A stretch of 64,000 nt of DNA. Source: Burkholderiales bacterium. Its GTDB lineage: Bacteria; Pseudomonadota; Gammaproteobacteria; Burkholderiales; Ga0077523. A model generated the notes under the pieces. That model had not been told where the DNA came from. It searched no databases and saw nothing but the letters and a program-made list of their open reading frames with translations. Position 1 is the first letter of the stretch. The number at the start of each line of letters is the position of its first letter. The stretch is from contig JALHMS010000006.1 in the NCBI GenBank assembly GCA_022843925.1, positions 62,001-126,000 on the forward strand, written 5' to 3'. The translations under genes were made by a program, and so were the position numbers. Below, one piece after another: positions 1 through 11,081 of this stretch.

Positions 1-178
1 GCCCCCAGACCTTGATCTTGAAGACATCGGTGAAGTAGGCCGCGCCGATCGGCAGTGCGAAGTAGTAGATGATCGAGAAGATCATCAGGCCCCACAGGAA
101 GCGGGACTTCTTCGCATGCAATGCCTGGAATCTCGGGTCCTGGTCGATTGCGATCCAGTCCATTGGCTTGGCAGCCAT
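1..178 (-). CDS. DUF485 (YjcH-like) small membrane protein, 3' end cut by window edge
   Basis: The first 59 codons are visible, from an ATG at 178 with an AGGAGG ribosome site seven bases upstream. The N-terminus is hydrophilic (WIAIDQDPRFQAL), then a basic KKSRF stretch leads into a hydrophobic segment (FLWGLMIFSIIYYFALPIG) and a second segment interrupted by the window start. This is the usual layout of DUF485 proteins, short two-helix membrane proteins encoded just before the acetate/monocarboxylate symporter ActP. I infer that actP lies beyond the window start on the same strand. The molecular role of DUF485 is unknown; it is thought to act with the symporter. Family call is firm, the link to actP is inference. 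Confidence 0.8.
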   Translation of the reverse strand, partial: MAAKPMDWIAIDQDPRFQALHAKKSRFLWGLMIFSIIYYFALPIGAAYFTDVFKIKVWG

Positions 179-371
179 CGGCATCCTCCTCTGTCTGATC
201 TTGTAGGTTGAGCGGCTCTTCGTGGCCGGCAGGCACCGCGACAAGGACGCCATCGCAATGCCGTGATCCGGCCGTAGCAGACGTACCCGAAACCGCCCTG
301 CGAAACACTCCCGGATGGCTCGCTAACCACTGCGTCAGCACCACCCAAGGCCCCTCCCGAAGGGCCCGGCG

Positions 372-400
372 AGGATATTAGGGGGCAGTGCAAAAGTCAA
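372..400 (-). promoter_or_regulatory. sigma-70-type promoter for the DUF485 operon
   Basis: On the minus strand TTGACT (395-400) and TATCCT (372-377) are separated by exactly 17 bases. A start near 365 would give an untranslated leader of about 190 nt before the DUF485 ATG. The leader (179-365) holds a GGCCC/GGGCC hairpin near 349-366 but nothing else I recognise. The hexamers are seen directly; activity is inference. Confidence 0.6.
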
Positions 401-415
401 AGAACGCTCTGAAAA

Positions 416-1147
416 TCAGGCGCCTGTGCCACCACCCGCCTGGTTCGCGAGCCTGCTCAGCAGATCCTGCTGAAGTCTGCGCAAGCCACGCAGATCCCTA
501 ACTCCGCGCGCCTGTGCCCGGTGGAGAACCAGAAGCAGCAGCTGGGCGGTGGCGTAGGCGTCAGCCGCGGCGCCGTGCCGGCCGGGTGCCGCGATTTCGA
601 AGAGCTGAAGCCAGTCGTCGAGCGGGCGCACTTCCTGGTGCGACGCCGGTTCCGCCATGAGTGCGGGCAGCAGCAGCGCAATGTCGAGCCACTCGAGCGG
701 CAGACGGACGTCGAGCGATTCGCGCGCGGCGCGCGCCAGGACGGTGGCGTCGAACAGCGCGTGGTAACCCACCAGGACGCCCGGGGTCGCTGCGAGCAGC
801 CAGGTTCCCAGCGCTTCGGCCTGCCCGTCGCCCGCTGCCTGCTGCGCGTGACCGATGCCGTGCACGAGCACATTCTCGTGACCGCTGGGCGCACGGGGCC
901 GGACGGCGATCTCCAGGCTTTCGGTCAGCACGATGGCGCTGCGCTCGACCCGGCAGGTGCCGATCGCGAGCAGTTCCGCCTCATGCGGGTCCAGGCCCGT
1001 CGTCTCGGTATCCACCACCGAGAACCGAAGCGCACTGAAAGGTGCGCGCTCGTCCGGCCTGGCGATGTGCCGCCAGTGGTCCCGTGCGGCCCGCACCACC
1101 TCCGAATCGGTGCCCGTCTTCCGCGACCACCACCGGGTAAAGCTCAC
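416..1147 (-). CDS. DnaQ-like 3'-5' exonuclease (DEDDh family)
   Basis: A 243-residue protein with the three exonuclease motifs of the DNA polymerase III epsilon family: Exo I DTETTGLDP with acidic D46 and E48, Exo II around YHALFD (D133), and Exo III HGAAADA with H191 and D196, the DEDDh arrangement. No extra domain is visible. The GTG start at 1147 overlaps the TGA of the upstream cNMP/CBS/DUF294 gene (GTGA), so translation is probably coupled. The same pair, DUF294 regulator followed by an epsilon-like exonuclease, is commonly seen next to acetate permease operons, which fits the gene at the window start. It is unlikely to be the replicative epsilon subunit because of that context. Substrate unknown. 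Confidence 0.82.
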   Translation of the reverse strand: MSFTRWWSRKTGTDSEVVRAARDHWRHIARPDERAPFSALRFSVVDTETTGLDPHEAELLAIGTCRVERSAIVLTESLEIAVRPRAPSGHENVLVHGIGHAQQAAGDGQAEALGTWLLAATPGVLVGYHALFDATVLARAARESLDVRLPLEWLDIALLLPALMAEPASHQEVRPLDDWLQLFEIAAPGRHGAAADAYATAQLLLLVLHRAQARGVRDLRGLRRLQQDLLSRLANQAGGGTGA

Positions 1148-3051
1148 AGGCGGAAGTCGAGCCGCAGGCGTTCCTGGAGCTTGCGTGCCTGGCGCAGCGC
1201 TTCCTTCAGGATGCGGCGATCGAGAGCATTGAGGGTGTCGGGTGACACGTAGTTGTCCGCCGGACGACCTTCCGAGATGCAGCGCATCTGGTGATCGAGG
1301 CGCACGTGCTGCACGAAGTGGAAGGCGTCCAGCCAGCCTTCGATCTCGGCTGCAGCGGCGGGTCGTCGCCGGGCGACCCCACGCAGCCGCTCTGCCGTGC
1401 CCGCGGCGGCTTCGCCACCGGCCAGGCTCAACACCCGCGCGGCGTCCACGAAGAGCGTTGCGCCGTTCACCTTGATGTCCAGCGTGTCGGCACGGCCGTC
1501 GTGATCCCCGACCACGAAATCGCGGATCACGCCCAGCGGCGGTTCGTTCCGCAGCGCGGTTTCCGCCAGCAGACGCAGGAAGACGGGCTCGCCCGCCGCG
1601 ACCGCGAACAGCCAGTGGGAGAGCTCGGCGCCGAGTTCGGTGTTGCCGCAGAGCGGCCGAAGGTCGAAGAAGATCGACGCGTTCAGCAGCGCCGGGCCGT
1701 CGGGCGTGTGCATCCATCCGCCGAAGGCGGCCTGCCATTCCGAGAACGAGAGGCACCACCGAGGGTTGCTCGCCATGACCTGTCCCTTGCAAAGCGGGAA
1801 GCCGCAGGCGGCAAGTGCGTCGTTGACCTGGCGGGCAAACGCCAGCAGTGACGCGCGATGCGCCTCGCGATGGGTGGGATCGACGTCCCGGAACAGCAGG
1901 CCGTTGTCCTGGTCGGTCACGAACGTCTGTTCATGACGTCCCTCGGACCCGAAGGCGAGCCAGCAGAAGTCGTCGAGGTCCACGCCGCATCCCGCTGCCG
2001 TCAGCGCGACGACCTGTCGGGTCAGCGCGTCGTTCAGGGTGGCGACCAGTCGGGTGAGCTGTTCCGCCGGGATGGCCTGGAGAGCCAGTTCCCGGGCGAG
2101 TTCACCGATGCGTCGGCTGGTGCGTACGAGGTCTGCGAGATCGCGGGCCGACCGCAGTTCTGCGGCCACAGCCGGCACCCCGATCCGCTGCATCGCGAAG
2201 AGATCGCTCTCCGACAGGCAGCCGGCGGCACGGCCGTTCTCCGTCACCACGACATGGCGGAAGCCACGCTCCGCCATCGTGAGGGCGGCCTCGAATCCCA
2301 TCGTGTCGGCGGGCAGGCCGGTGGGATCCGGCGTCATGACTTCGCGGATCGCGGATGCGACATCCTTGCCCGCCAGCGCGACGCGATCGCGAAGGTCGCG
2401 CAAGGTGAAGATGCCGCACGCCCGCCCGGTGTCGTCGACGACCACCGCCGAGTCGCTGCGACCCGATCGCATGCGCTCGAGGACGAGGCGCACGCTTTCG
2501 TCCGGCGTCGCGAAGACGGTGGTCTCCGGGAGCATCTCCCGAAGGGAGCGTTCCAGCGGTTGCCGACTTCCCGTCGCGGTCTCGGCCAGCTGGGCGCGCC
2601 GCGATTCGATCAGCAGGGCAGCGAGGCGCTGCGTGGCGAAGTCACGGAAGGCAGCGCTGCGGGAGAGCAGGGTGTGGAAGTCCTCTGCCGACAAGCGATA
2701 GCAGAAGACGTCCCCCGCCGCCTGGTAGCGGCTCGTCACGGAGCGCCCGGCGATCAGCGCCCCGAGTGGGAAACACTCGCCCACGGACAGATGCCAGCGC
2801 GGGCTGCCCTGGGCGACCTGCTCGGGAGAGAAACCGGGCACTGCGCCCTGCTTCACGATGTACAGCCACCGCACGATGCCGTCGTCCGGCGACATCACCA
2901 CGGCGTCCGGCGCGAAGTAGACGACCGAGAGCCGCGCCACCAGCCAGTCAAGATCGGCGCGGTCCATGCGATCGAAGGGCGCATGCCTTCGCAGATCCTC
3001 GACGGTGGCGGAGGCGAGGGCGGCGGCGATGGGTCGGCTGGGCTGTGCCAT
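1144..3051 (-). CDS. cNMP-binding / CBS / DUF294 nucleotidyltransferase-like regulator
   Basis: A 635-residue multidomain protein. Residues 15-150 look like a cyclic-nucleotide-binding barrel, residues 172-290 form a pair of CBS domains (FATPDESVRLVLERM and the second repeat near FGFEAAL/GRAAGCLS), and residues 320-460 hold a DUF294 nucleotidyltransferase-like domain with GSEGR (368-372) and the D380-x-D382 pair. A helical DUF294 C-terminal region finishes the protein. Such proteins are GlnD-like but lack an assigned substrate; they are often linked to acetate permease genes and thought to sense adenylate or cyclic nucleotides. It overlaps the downstream exonuclease by four bases. Domain calls are good, function is unknown. 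Confidence 0.8.
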   Translation of the reverse strand: MAQPSRPIAAALASATVEDLRRHAPFDRMDRADLDWLVARLSVVYFAPDAVVMSPDDGIVRWLYIVKQGAVPGFSPEQVAQGSPRWHLSVGECFPLGALIAGRSVTSRYQAAGDVFCYRLSAEDFHTLLSRSAAFRDFATQRLAALLIESRRAQLAETATGSRQPLERSLREMLPETTVFATPDESVRLVLERMRSGRSDSAVVVDDTGRACGIFTLRDLRDRVALAGKDVASAIREVMTPDPTGLPADTMGFEAALTMAERGFRHVVVTENGRAAGCLSESDLFAMQRIGVPAVAAELRSARDLADLVRTSRRIGELARELALQAIPAEQLTRLVATLNDALTRQVVALTAAGCGVDLDDFCWLAFGSEGRHEQTFVTDQDNGLLFRDVDPTHREAHRASLLAFARQVNDALAACGFPLCKGQVMASNPRWCLSFSEWQAAFGGWMHTPDGPALLNASIFFDLRPLCGNTELGAELSHWLFAVAAGEPVFLRLLAETALRNEPPLGVIRDFVVGDHDGRADTLDIKVNGATLFVDAARVLSLAGGEAAAGTAERLRGVARRRPAAAAEIEGWLDAFHFVQHVRLDHQMRCISEGRPADNYVSPDTLNALDRRILKEALRQARKLQERLRLDFRL

Positions 3052-3129
3052 CGAGGTGGGCGCGCGGGCGGTGCCGGCAGTGTAGCAACGGGAACGCCGG
3101 CCGCGCCTTCACGTCGGCGCGGAAGCGAC

Positions 3130-3154
3130 AACGCCCCGCACGAGGCGGGGCGTT
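3130..3154 (-). terminator. probable groESL terminator hairpin
   Basis: Perfect 10-bp stem AACGCCCCGC/GCGGGGCGTT with a 5-nt loop, 35 bases past the groEL stop. The minus-strand sequence after it (GTCGCTT) is only weakly T-rich, so efficiency is uncertain. Confidence 0.55.
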
Positions 3155-3189
3155 GGATACTGCGGTACAGCGTCTGGCGTGAAGCCGGA

Positions 3190-5167
<1,978 letters not shown>

Positions 5168-5219
5168 GGTTGTCTCTCCTAGAGGGGTTACGGTTTTCGG
5201 GATTGTGCGGGCGGCGCTG

Positions 5220-5246
5220 TTAGCACTCACCCGACTAGGCTGCTAA
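5220..5246. promoter_or_regulatory. CIRCE element, HrcA repressor operator
   Basis: TTAGCACTC (5220-5228), a 9-base spacer, then GGCTGCTAA (5238-5246). The left arm matches the CIRCE consensus perfectly and the right arm at 7 of 9 positions against GAGTGCTAA, with the canonical 9-base spacing. It lies 53 bases upstream of the groES ATG and overlaps the last base of the -10 hexamer. HrcA binding here would repress groESL until heat shock. hrcA itself is not in the window. Confidence 0.88.
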
Positions 5247-5274
5247 TTATGGGTATGAGGCGATCCGGTTGCAA
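5246..5274 (-). promoter_or_regulatory. groESL promoter
   Basis: Minus-strand TTGCAA (5269-5274), 17-base spacer, CATAAT (5246-5251), directly followed by CIRCE. The same stretch also resembles a sigma-32 promoter: CTTGCAA, then ACCCATAA against the consensus CCCCATnT. Dual use, with sigma-70 plus HrcA and sigma-32, is possible; the sequence cannot decide it. Confidence 0.68.
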
Positions 5275-5296
5275 GACCGGGTTTTGTACGCGCCGG

Positions 5297-5339
5297 AAAA
5301 AAAATGAGGGCAGCCGCGTAGGATCGAGTGGCTGCCCTC
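5297..5339 (-). terminator. intrinsic terminator with no annotated gene upstream
   Basis: Read on the minus strand, GAGGGCAGCC (5330-5339) pairs perfectly with GGCTGCCCTC (5306-5315) across a 14-nt loop. The hairpin is followed by A and then eight Ts (5297-5304). This is the cleanest terminator in the window, yet it lies just before the groESL promoter. It would stop a minus-strand transcript starting somewhere in 5340-5700, where no convincing gene is seen. Confidence 0.75.
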
Positions 5340-5633
5340 GAGACCCCGATTCGGGACCGGGGGGGAGGAGACGGTGTCCCCGGGGCGGCGGGCGCGTGAC
5401 GTCAGCGCGGCGAGGCCGGTGGGGATACCCCACCCAAAGCATCAGGAATGCCAGTCGCATGATTGGGGGTGCCGACGCGTGGCTCGCCCTGCGGTATCCG
5501 GCGACGCCAGAGTGACAGCGCCGCCGCGTCGTGTTTTCCGAGGTGCACCGGGGTCGCCTTGACCCCGGTCGCCGCGTGTCGGGCGTGCCCACTTTTCGAC
5601 ATCACGCGCCCCGTTTCGGCACAGGGCCTCGGT
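5340..5633. other. non-coding, hairpin-rich spacer between groES and sucC
   Basis: About 300 bases without a credible protein gene. It contains a perfect hairpin GGTGGGG-ATA-CCCCACC (5418-5434) and a perfect 9-bp hairpin ACCGGGGTC/GACCCCGGT with a 5-nt loop (5547-5569). On the minus strand these lie upstream of the terminator at 5297-5339, so the segment could be a structured small RNA. Short open frames here have no family features. Confidence 0.4.
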
Positions 5634-5682
5634 TATACTCGCCGCCTCCATTGATGCACGGCACCGTTGATTCGTGGTGCCG
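5634..5682 (+). promoter_or_regulatory. putative sucCD promoter -10 and leader hairpin
   Basis: TATACT at 5634-5639 is a good -10 hexamer 60 bases before the sucC ATG; no clear -35 accompanies it. The leader then contains a 7-bp hairpin CGGCACC/GGTGCCG (5659-5665 and 5676-5682). No Shine-Dalgarno sequence is visible before sucC, so the leader structure may matter for translation. Inference only. Confidence 0.4.
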
Positions 5683-5699
5683 CCAACCCTCTGACGCCC

Positions 5700-6869
<1,170 letters not shown>

Positions 6870-6935
6870 TCCTCACGCGCAGGGACGGCGTCTCCGGGCG
6901 CCCGTCCCGCGCCTCGCGCTGAAACAGGGGTTCTC

Positions 6936-7817
6936 ATGTCGATCCTGATCAACAAGGACACCCGGGTCGTGACCCAGGGCATCACCGGGAAGACCGGGCA
7001 GTTCCATACACGCATGTGCCGCGACTACGCCAACGGGGCTGCGTGCTTCGTGGCGGGCGTCCACCCCTCCAAGGCGGGCCAGGACTTCGAAGGCATCCCG
7101 ATCTACGGTTCGGTGAAGGAGGCGAAGGAGCGTGCCGGCGTGAACGCGTCGGTGATCTACGTGCCGCCGGCGGGCGCCGCGGCCGCGATCTGGGAGGCCG
7201 TCGAAGCCGGTCTCGACCTCGTGATCTGCATCACCGAGGGCATTCCGGTGCGCGACATGATCGAAGTGCGCGACCGTATGCGGAAGGCCGGCAGCCGGAC
7301 GATCCTCGTGGGTCCGAACTGCCCCGGCGTCATCACGCCCGACGAGATCAAGATCGGCATCATGCCCGGGCACATCCATCGCAAGGGGCGCATCGGTGTC
7401 GTCTCGCGGTCGGGAACGCTCACCTACGAAGCCGTGGGTCAGCTCACCGAGCTGGGCCTCGGGCAATCGTCTGCGGTGGGGATCGGCGGCGATCCGGTCA
7501 ACGGCCTGAAGCACATCGACGTGCTGCGCCTGTTCAACGACGACCCCGAGACCGAGGCGGTCGTGATGATCGGCGAGATCGGCGGGTCCGACGAGGAAGA
7601 GGCCGCGCGCTGGGCGAAGGACCACATGAAGAAGCCGATCGTGGGGTTCATCGCCGGCGTCACGGCGCCGCCGGGAAAGCGGATGGGTCACGCTGGCGCG
7701 ATCATCTCCGGCGGCAAGGGCACGGCCGACGAGAAGCTGGAAGTGATGGCCGCCAGCGGCATCACGGTCACCCGCAATCCGGCGGAGATGGGGCGCCTGC
7801 TGAAGGCAGCCCTCTGA
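6936..7817 (+). CDS. sucD: succinyl-CoA synthetase alpha subunit
   Basis: A 293-residue SucD starting [25 protein letters not shown], with the CoA-binding Rossmann region at the N-terminus. The active-site histidine that carries the phosphate during catalysis sits in the conserved GHAGAI segment near residue 250. The NCPGVITP segment is also present. It pairs with SucC as an alpha-beta unit. A GGGG tract precedes the ATG by six bases. The gene ends 27 bases before the convergent kinase gene, with no hairpin between them. Confidence 0.97.
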   Translation: MSILINKDTRVVTQGITGKTGQFHTRMCRDYANGAACFVAGVHPSKAGQDFEGIPIYGSVKEAKERAGVNASVIYVPPAGAAAAIWEAVEAGLDLVICITEGIPVRDMIEVRDRMRKAGSRTILVGPNCPGVITPDEIKIGIMPGHIHRKGRIGVVSRSGTLTYEAVGQLTELGLGQSSAVGIGGDPVNGLKHIDVLRLFNDDPETEAVVMIGEIGGSDEEEAARWAKDHMKKPIVGFIAGVTAPPGKRMGHAGAIISGGKGTADEKLEVMAASGITVTRNPAEMGRLLKAAL

Positions 7818-7844
7818 TCTGCAGACATCCGACGCCCGGTCGCT

Positions 7845-9173
7845 TCAGGCGGCCTGGGCGCCGGCCTGCAGCATGAGGCGGTGGTCCCGGGATTCGAGCC
7901 GGCTCAGAAGCACCCGGATGAATGCGCGGTTCAGCTGCATCTGGAGTGCGTCGGACGACTGGCGGAGGTGCGCCGCCTCGAGTTCCAGCAGCGTACATGG
8001 CAGCGTCGACGCGATCGTCGTGCTGCGCTGACCCGATACCGTCTCGAAGTACTGGATCTCGCCGAAGCACTGCCCCGCCAGGAGGCTGTCGAGTTTCACG
8101 CCGCGCCGCGTGACGCTCGCTTCGCCCTCGACCAGCACGTACAGCATGTCGCTCTGATCCCCCTCCCGGAGGAGCGTCGTCTCCGCGGGCACCCGCCGCC
8201 ATCCTGCGATGCGCAGGAGTTCCCACAGCTCCACGTCGCGGAAGTCGCGGAACATGGGGATCGCGCGGAGCGAGGTGAACTTCTCGGTGTCGGAGGTCGA
8301 TTCCTCCGGCAACGACAGATGACGGAACGCAAGGGCGAGGTCGCGGCTGAACTCCGCCCAGGTCCCGTAGCGGTCCGCCGGGCTCTTCGCGAGGGCGCGG
8401 AGGACGATGCGGTCCAGCACGGTCGGCAGTCCGCGGCGCAGGGTCGACGGCGGTGCCGGGTCGATGTTGACGATCTGGTAGAGCAGGCTGCCGCGGCTCG
8501 ATCCGGAGAATGGCAGTCGTCCGGTCAGCAACTGGTACATCACCACGCCCAGCGAGTAGATGTCGGTCTGGTGGGTCACCTGCCGATCCTGGATCTGCTC
8601 CGGTGACATGTAGGCCGGTGACCCCACGCCGGTCAGGAACGTGTGCTCCGCCGCCCCGACGTACGCGGCGCCGAAGTCCGAGATCTTGATGTCGGTGTCC
8701 CCGTGGATGAGGATGTTGGCGGGCTTGATGTCGCAATGGATCACGCCGTGACGGTGGGCGTAGTCGAGCGCGACGCTCGCCTTGAACACGATCTCCACCA
8801 GCCGTGTCAGCGGCAGCAGGGCATCCGGGGTCACGTACTGCTCGAGGGTGCCGCCGTCGACGCGTTCCATGACGATGTACGTCTGTTCCCCGTCGTCGGC
8901 CGCGTCGTAGATCGCGACGATGTGGGGGTGGGACAGCCGCCCCGCCAGCGACGATTCGTTGATGAACACACGCTTGTAGCGGCGCTGCAGCTCCGAATCG
9001 GTGGCCGGTCCGGCCTTCACCACCTTGATCGCCACCTCACGCCGATGAAAGGCATCCTCGGCGAGGTAGACCGTGCTGGTGGCGCCGCGCCCCAATTCCC
9101 TCAGGACGCGGTACTTGCCGATGGTGGTGGGCGGAATGTCGGGCATGGATCGAGACGCATCGGGAGCCTCCAC
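7845..9173 (-). CDS. Ser/Thr protein kinase fused to a cyclic-nucleotide-binding domain
   Basis: Residues 20-285 form a PknB-type kinase domain: glycine loop GRGATSTVY (28-36), ATP lysine K50, helix-C Glu near E73, catalytic loop HCDIKPANIL (146-155) and DFG at 166-168, followed by an SPAYMSPEQ segment. The usual HRD motif is HCD, a non-RD kinase, suggesting activation without activation-loop phosphorylation. Residues 300-420 are a cNMP-binding barrel (LLREGDQSDMLYVLVEGEA...FGEIQYF). No transmembrane segment is seen, so it is cytosolic. The 442-residue version starts at a GTG; an in-frame ATG at 9146 is an alternative, and neither has a clear ribosome site. Substrates and the nucleotide bound are unknown. 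Confidence 0.85.
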   Translation of the reverse strand: MEAPDASRSMPDIPPTTIGKYRVLRELGRGATSTVYLAEDAFHRREVAIKVVKAGPATDSELQRRYKRVFINESSLAGRLSHPHIVAIYDAADDGEQTYIVMERVDGGTLEQYVTPDALLPLTRLVEIVFKASVALDYAHRHGVIHCDIKPANILIHGDTDIKISDFGAAYVGAAEHTFLTGVGSPAYMSPEQIQDRQVTHQTDIYSLGVVMYQLLTGRLPFSGSSRGSLLYQIVNIDPAPPSTLRRGLPTVLDRIVLRALAKSPADRYGTWAEFSRDLALAFRHLSLPEESTSDTEKFTSLRAIPMFRDFRDVELWELLRIAGWRRVPAETTLLREGDQSDMLYVLVEGEASVTRRGVKLDSLLAGQCFGEIQYFETVSGQRSTTIASTLPCTLLELEAAHLRQSSDALQMQLNRAFIRVLLSRLESRDHRLMLQAGAQAA

Positions 9174-9240
9174 CCGGGATGGGTAGCGGCACGATGCTGA
9201 ACGACCCGCGCCTCCGCAACTTGAGCGGGGCGTCCGTCCC

Positions 9241-9864
9241 TCAGTTGAGGAACGGGACCGTCATCCCGCGGACCACTGCCGGATGCGCACCGATCGCATC
9301 GAACCAGCGCTTCACGTTCGGGAAGTCCGCGAGATCCACCTTGTGCCACTCGTGCCGCGCGACCCAGGGGTAGGTCGCGATGTCGGCGATGGAGTACTCG
9401 CCCGCCAGGAATTCGCGCTCGCCCAGCTGCTTGTCGAGGACGGCGTAGAGGCGCTTCGTCTCCTTGGAGTAGCGCTCGATCGCGTAGGGGACCGGTTCGG
9501 GTGCCGCGCGCACGAAGTGGTGCACCTGCCCGAACATGGGTCCGACGCCGGCCATCTGGAACATGAGCCATTGCAGCGCTTCGAAGCGCCCGCGGTCGTC
9601 GGCCGGCAGGAACCGGCCGGACTTGCCCGCGAGATACACGAGGATCGCGCCGGACTCGAAGAGCGCCATCGGCTTGCCGTCGGGGCCATCGGGATCGAGG
9701 ATCGCGGGGATCTTCCCGTTCGGACACACCGCGAGGAATTCGGCCGAGAACTGCTCGCCCTTGCCGATATCGATCGCGTGCGCCCGGTACGGCAGACCGC
9801 ACTCCTCGAGCATGATCGAGACCTTGCGGCCATTCGGTGTTCCCCACGTATACAAGTCGATCAC
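9241..9864 (-). CDS. glutathione S-transferase family protein, YfcG/YghU-like
   Basis: A 207-residue protein. The GTG start at 9864 has GGAGG six bases upstream and gives the family N-terminus [20 protein letters not shown]. The thioredoxin-like N-domain has the Thr/Asn active-site region (TPNGRK), cis-Pro NGKIPAI and LFESGAIL, as in the nu-class YfcG/YghU disulfide-bond oxidoreductases. The all-helical C-domain follows ([14 protein letters not shown]). Such proteins reduce disulfides with glutathione. It sits alone between the kinase and cca on the same strand. Substrate not predictable. Confidence 0.88.
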   Translation of the reverse strand: MIDLYTWGTPNGRKVSIMLEECGLPYRAHAIDIGKGEQFSAEFLAVCPNGKIPAILDPDGPDGKPMALFESGAILVYLAGKSGRFLPADDRGRFEALQWLMFQMAGVGPMFGQVHHFVRAAPEPVPYAIERYSKETKRLYAVLDKQLGEREFLAGEYSIADIATYPWVARHEWHKVDLADFPNVKRWFDAIGAHPAVVRGMTVPFLN

Positions 9865-9943
9865 GGCGTTCCTCCGGTGCAGGTGTCGGTGCAGATGCTG
9901 GTGTCTGGGGCGGCCGGGTGTCCGGGGGTTCGGGGTCATCGGA

Positions 9944-11071
9944 TCATCGTCCACCGTGGCTGTGCATCGCGGCGCGCACGGCCTCGATCCTGGCGTCCCG
10001 GATGCGTTCGGGGATCGGCCGCGGATCATCCGTGGCGGCCGCCAGCGACGCCATGTCCACGGCAAGCGTCGCCTCGAAGGCCATCGAGAGCGCCGCCGCC
10101 GGTGGATAGTCGTCGCGCGCGACGTCGTCGTCCAGTGCCGTGGCCCAGATCAGTTCATCGAGCCGCGCCCGACGGCGCCAGGCGTCCGCCGCCTGGAGCA
10201 GATCGACGCGTTCCACGGCATCCAACGTGTCCGCGATCCGGACCTGCGACATCGCGCGCACGCATAGCAGGGCCAGGTCGCGACAATCGGTCGGTGCGCG
10301 CAGCCGCGTGCAGAGCGACCCGGCCGCGCCTGCAGCACGCATCCCGCCGAGCGCGAAGCGCACCGTGAGCGGTGCGGCCTGCACTGCGGCGCGATCTATC
10401 ACCGCAAGCGCCCGGGCGCCGGCATCGCGACGCGGATCGAGGGCGTGCTCCCACTCCGGCGCGACCCGGGCGAGGGCGCCGCATTCCGCGAGCACCTCGA
10501 ACATCGCGGACGGGCGGTCTTCGAGGAGGCCGCGCGCGATCTCCCGCCACACGCGCTCGGGCACCAGGTGATCCGCCTCGCCCACCTCCACCATGCGACG
10601 CATCAGTGCCATGGTGTCCTCGGCGATCGAGAACCCGAAGCGGGCCGCGAAGCGCGCAACGCGCAGGATGCGAACGGGGTCCTCTTCGAAGGCCGGGCTC
10701 ACGTGTCGGAGCACGCCGAGACGCAGATCCGATTCACCGCCGAAGGGGTCGATGAGGGTGCCCGAGGCATCGCGCGCCATCGCGTTGATGGTGAGGTCGC
10801 GGCGTGCGAGGTCCTCTTCGAGGGAAACCGTCGGCGCCGCCTGCACCGTGAATCCCTTGTATCCCCGGCCACTCTTGCGTTCGGTCCGCGCGAGGGCGTA
10901 CTCCTCGCGGGTCTGCGGGTGCAGGAACACCGGGAAGTCGCGCCCCACCGGCTGGAAGCCCAGCTCGACCATCTGTTCCGGCGTGGCGCCGACAACGACG
11001 TAGTCGCGGTCCTGGACGGGACGCCCGAGCATCCCGTCGCGCACGGCGCCGCCGACCTCGTAGACCTTCAA
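9944..11071 (-). CDS. cca: CCA-adding tRNA nucleotidyltransferase, HD motif degenerate
   Basis: A 375-residue class II CCA-adding enzyme. The nucleotidyltransferase head has GGAVRD (7-12), the metal pair in DRDYVVVG (D21, D23), [10 protein letters not shown] and the [14 protein letters not shown] segment. A TTG start at 11071 is chosen because it yields [12 protein letters not shown] and has GAGGCGA seven bases upstream, overlapping the end of the SDR gene before it. Longer proteobacterial enzymes carry an HD phosphohydrolase domain with a HDLGKG-type motif. Here the equivalent region reads [17 protein letters not shown] and the metal-binding His/Asp are missing. It should still add CCA but lack the phosphatase and phosphodiesterase activities. 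Confidence 0.92.
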   Translation of the reverse strand: MKVYEVGGAVRDGMLGRPVQDRDYVVVGATPEQMVELGFQPVGRDFPVFLHPQTREEYALARTERKSGRGYKGFTVQAAPTVSLEEDLARRDLTINAMARDASGTLIDPFGGESDLRLGVLRHVSPAFEEDPVRILRVARFAARFGFSIAEDTMALMRRMVEVGEADHLVPERVWREIARGLLEDRPSAMFEVLAECGALARVAPEWEHALDPRRDAGARALAVIDRAAVQAAPLTVRFALGGMRAAGAAGSLCTRLRAPTDCRDLALLCVRAMSQVRIADTLDAVERVDLLQAADAWRRRARLDELIWATALDDDVARDDYPPAAALSMAFEATLAVDMASLAAATDDPRPIPERIRDARIEAVRAAMHSHGGR

Positions 11072-11081
11072 GGGTGTCGCC

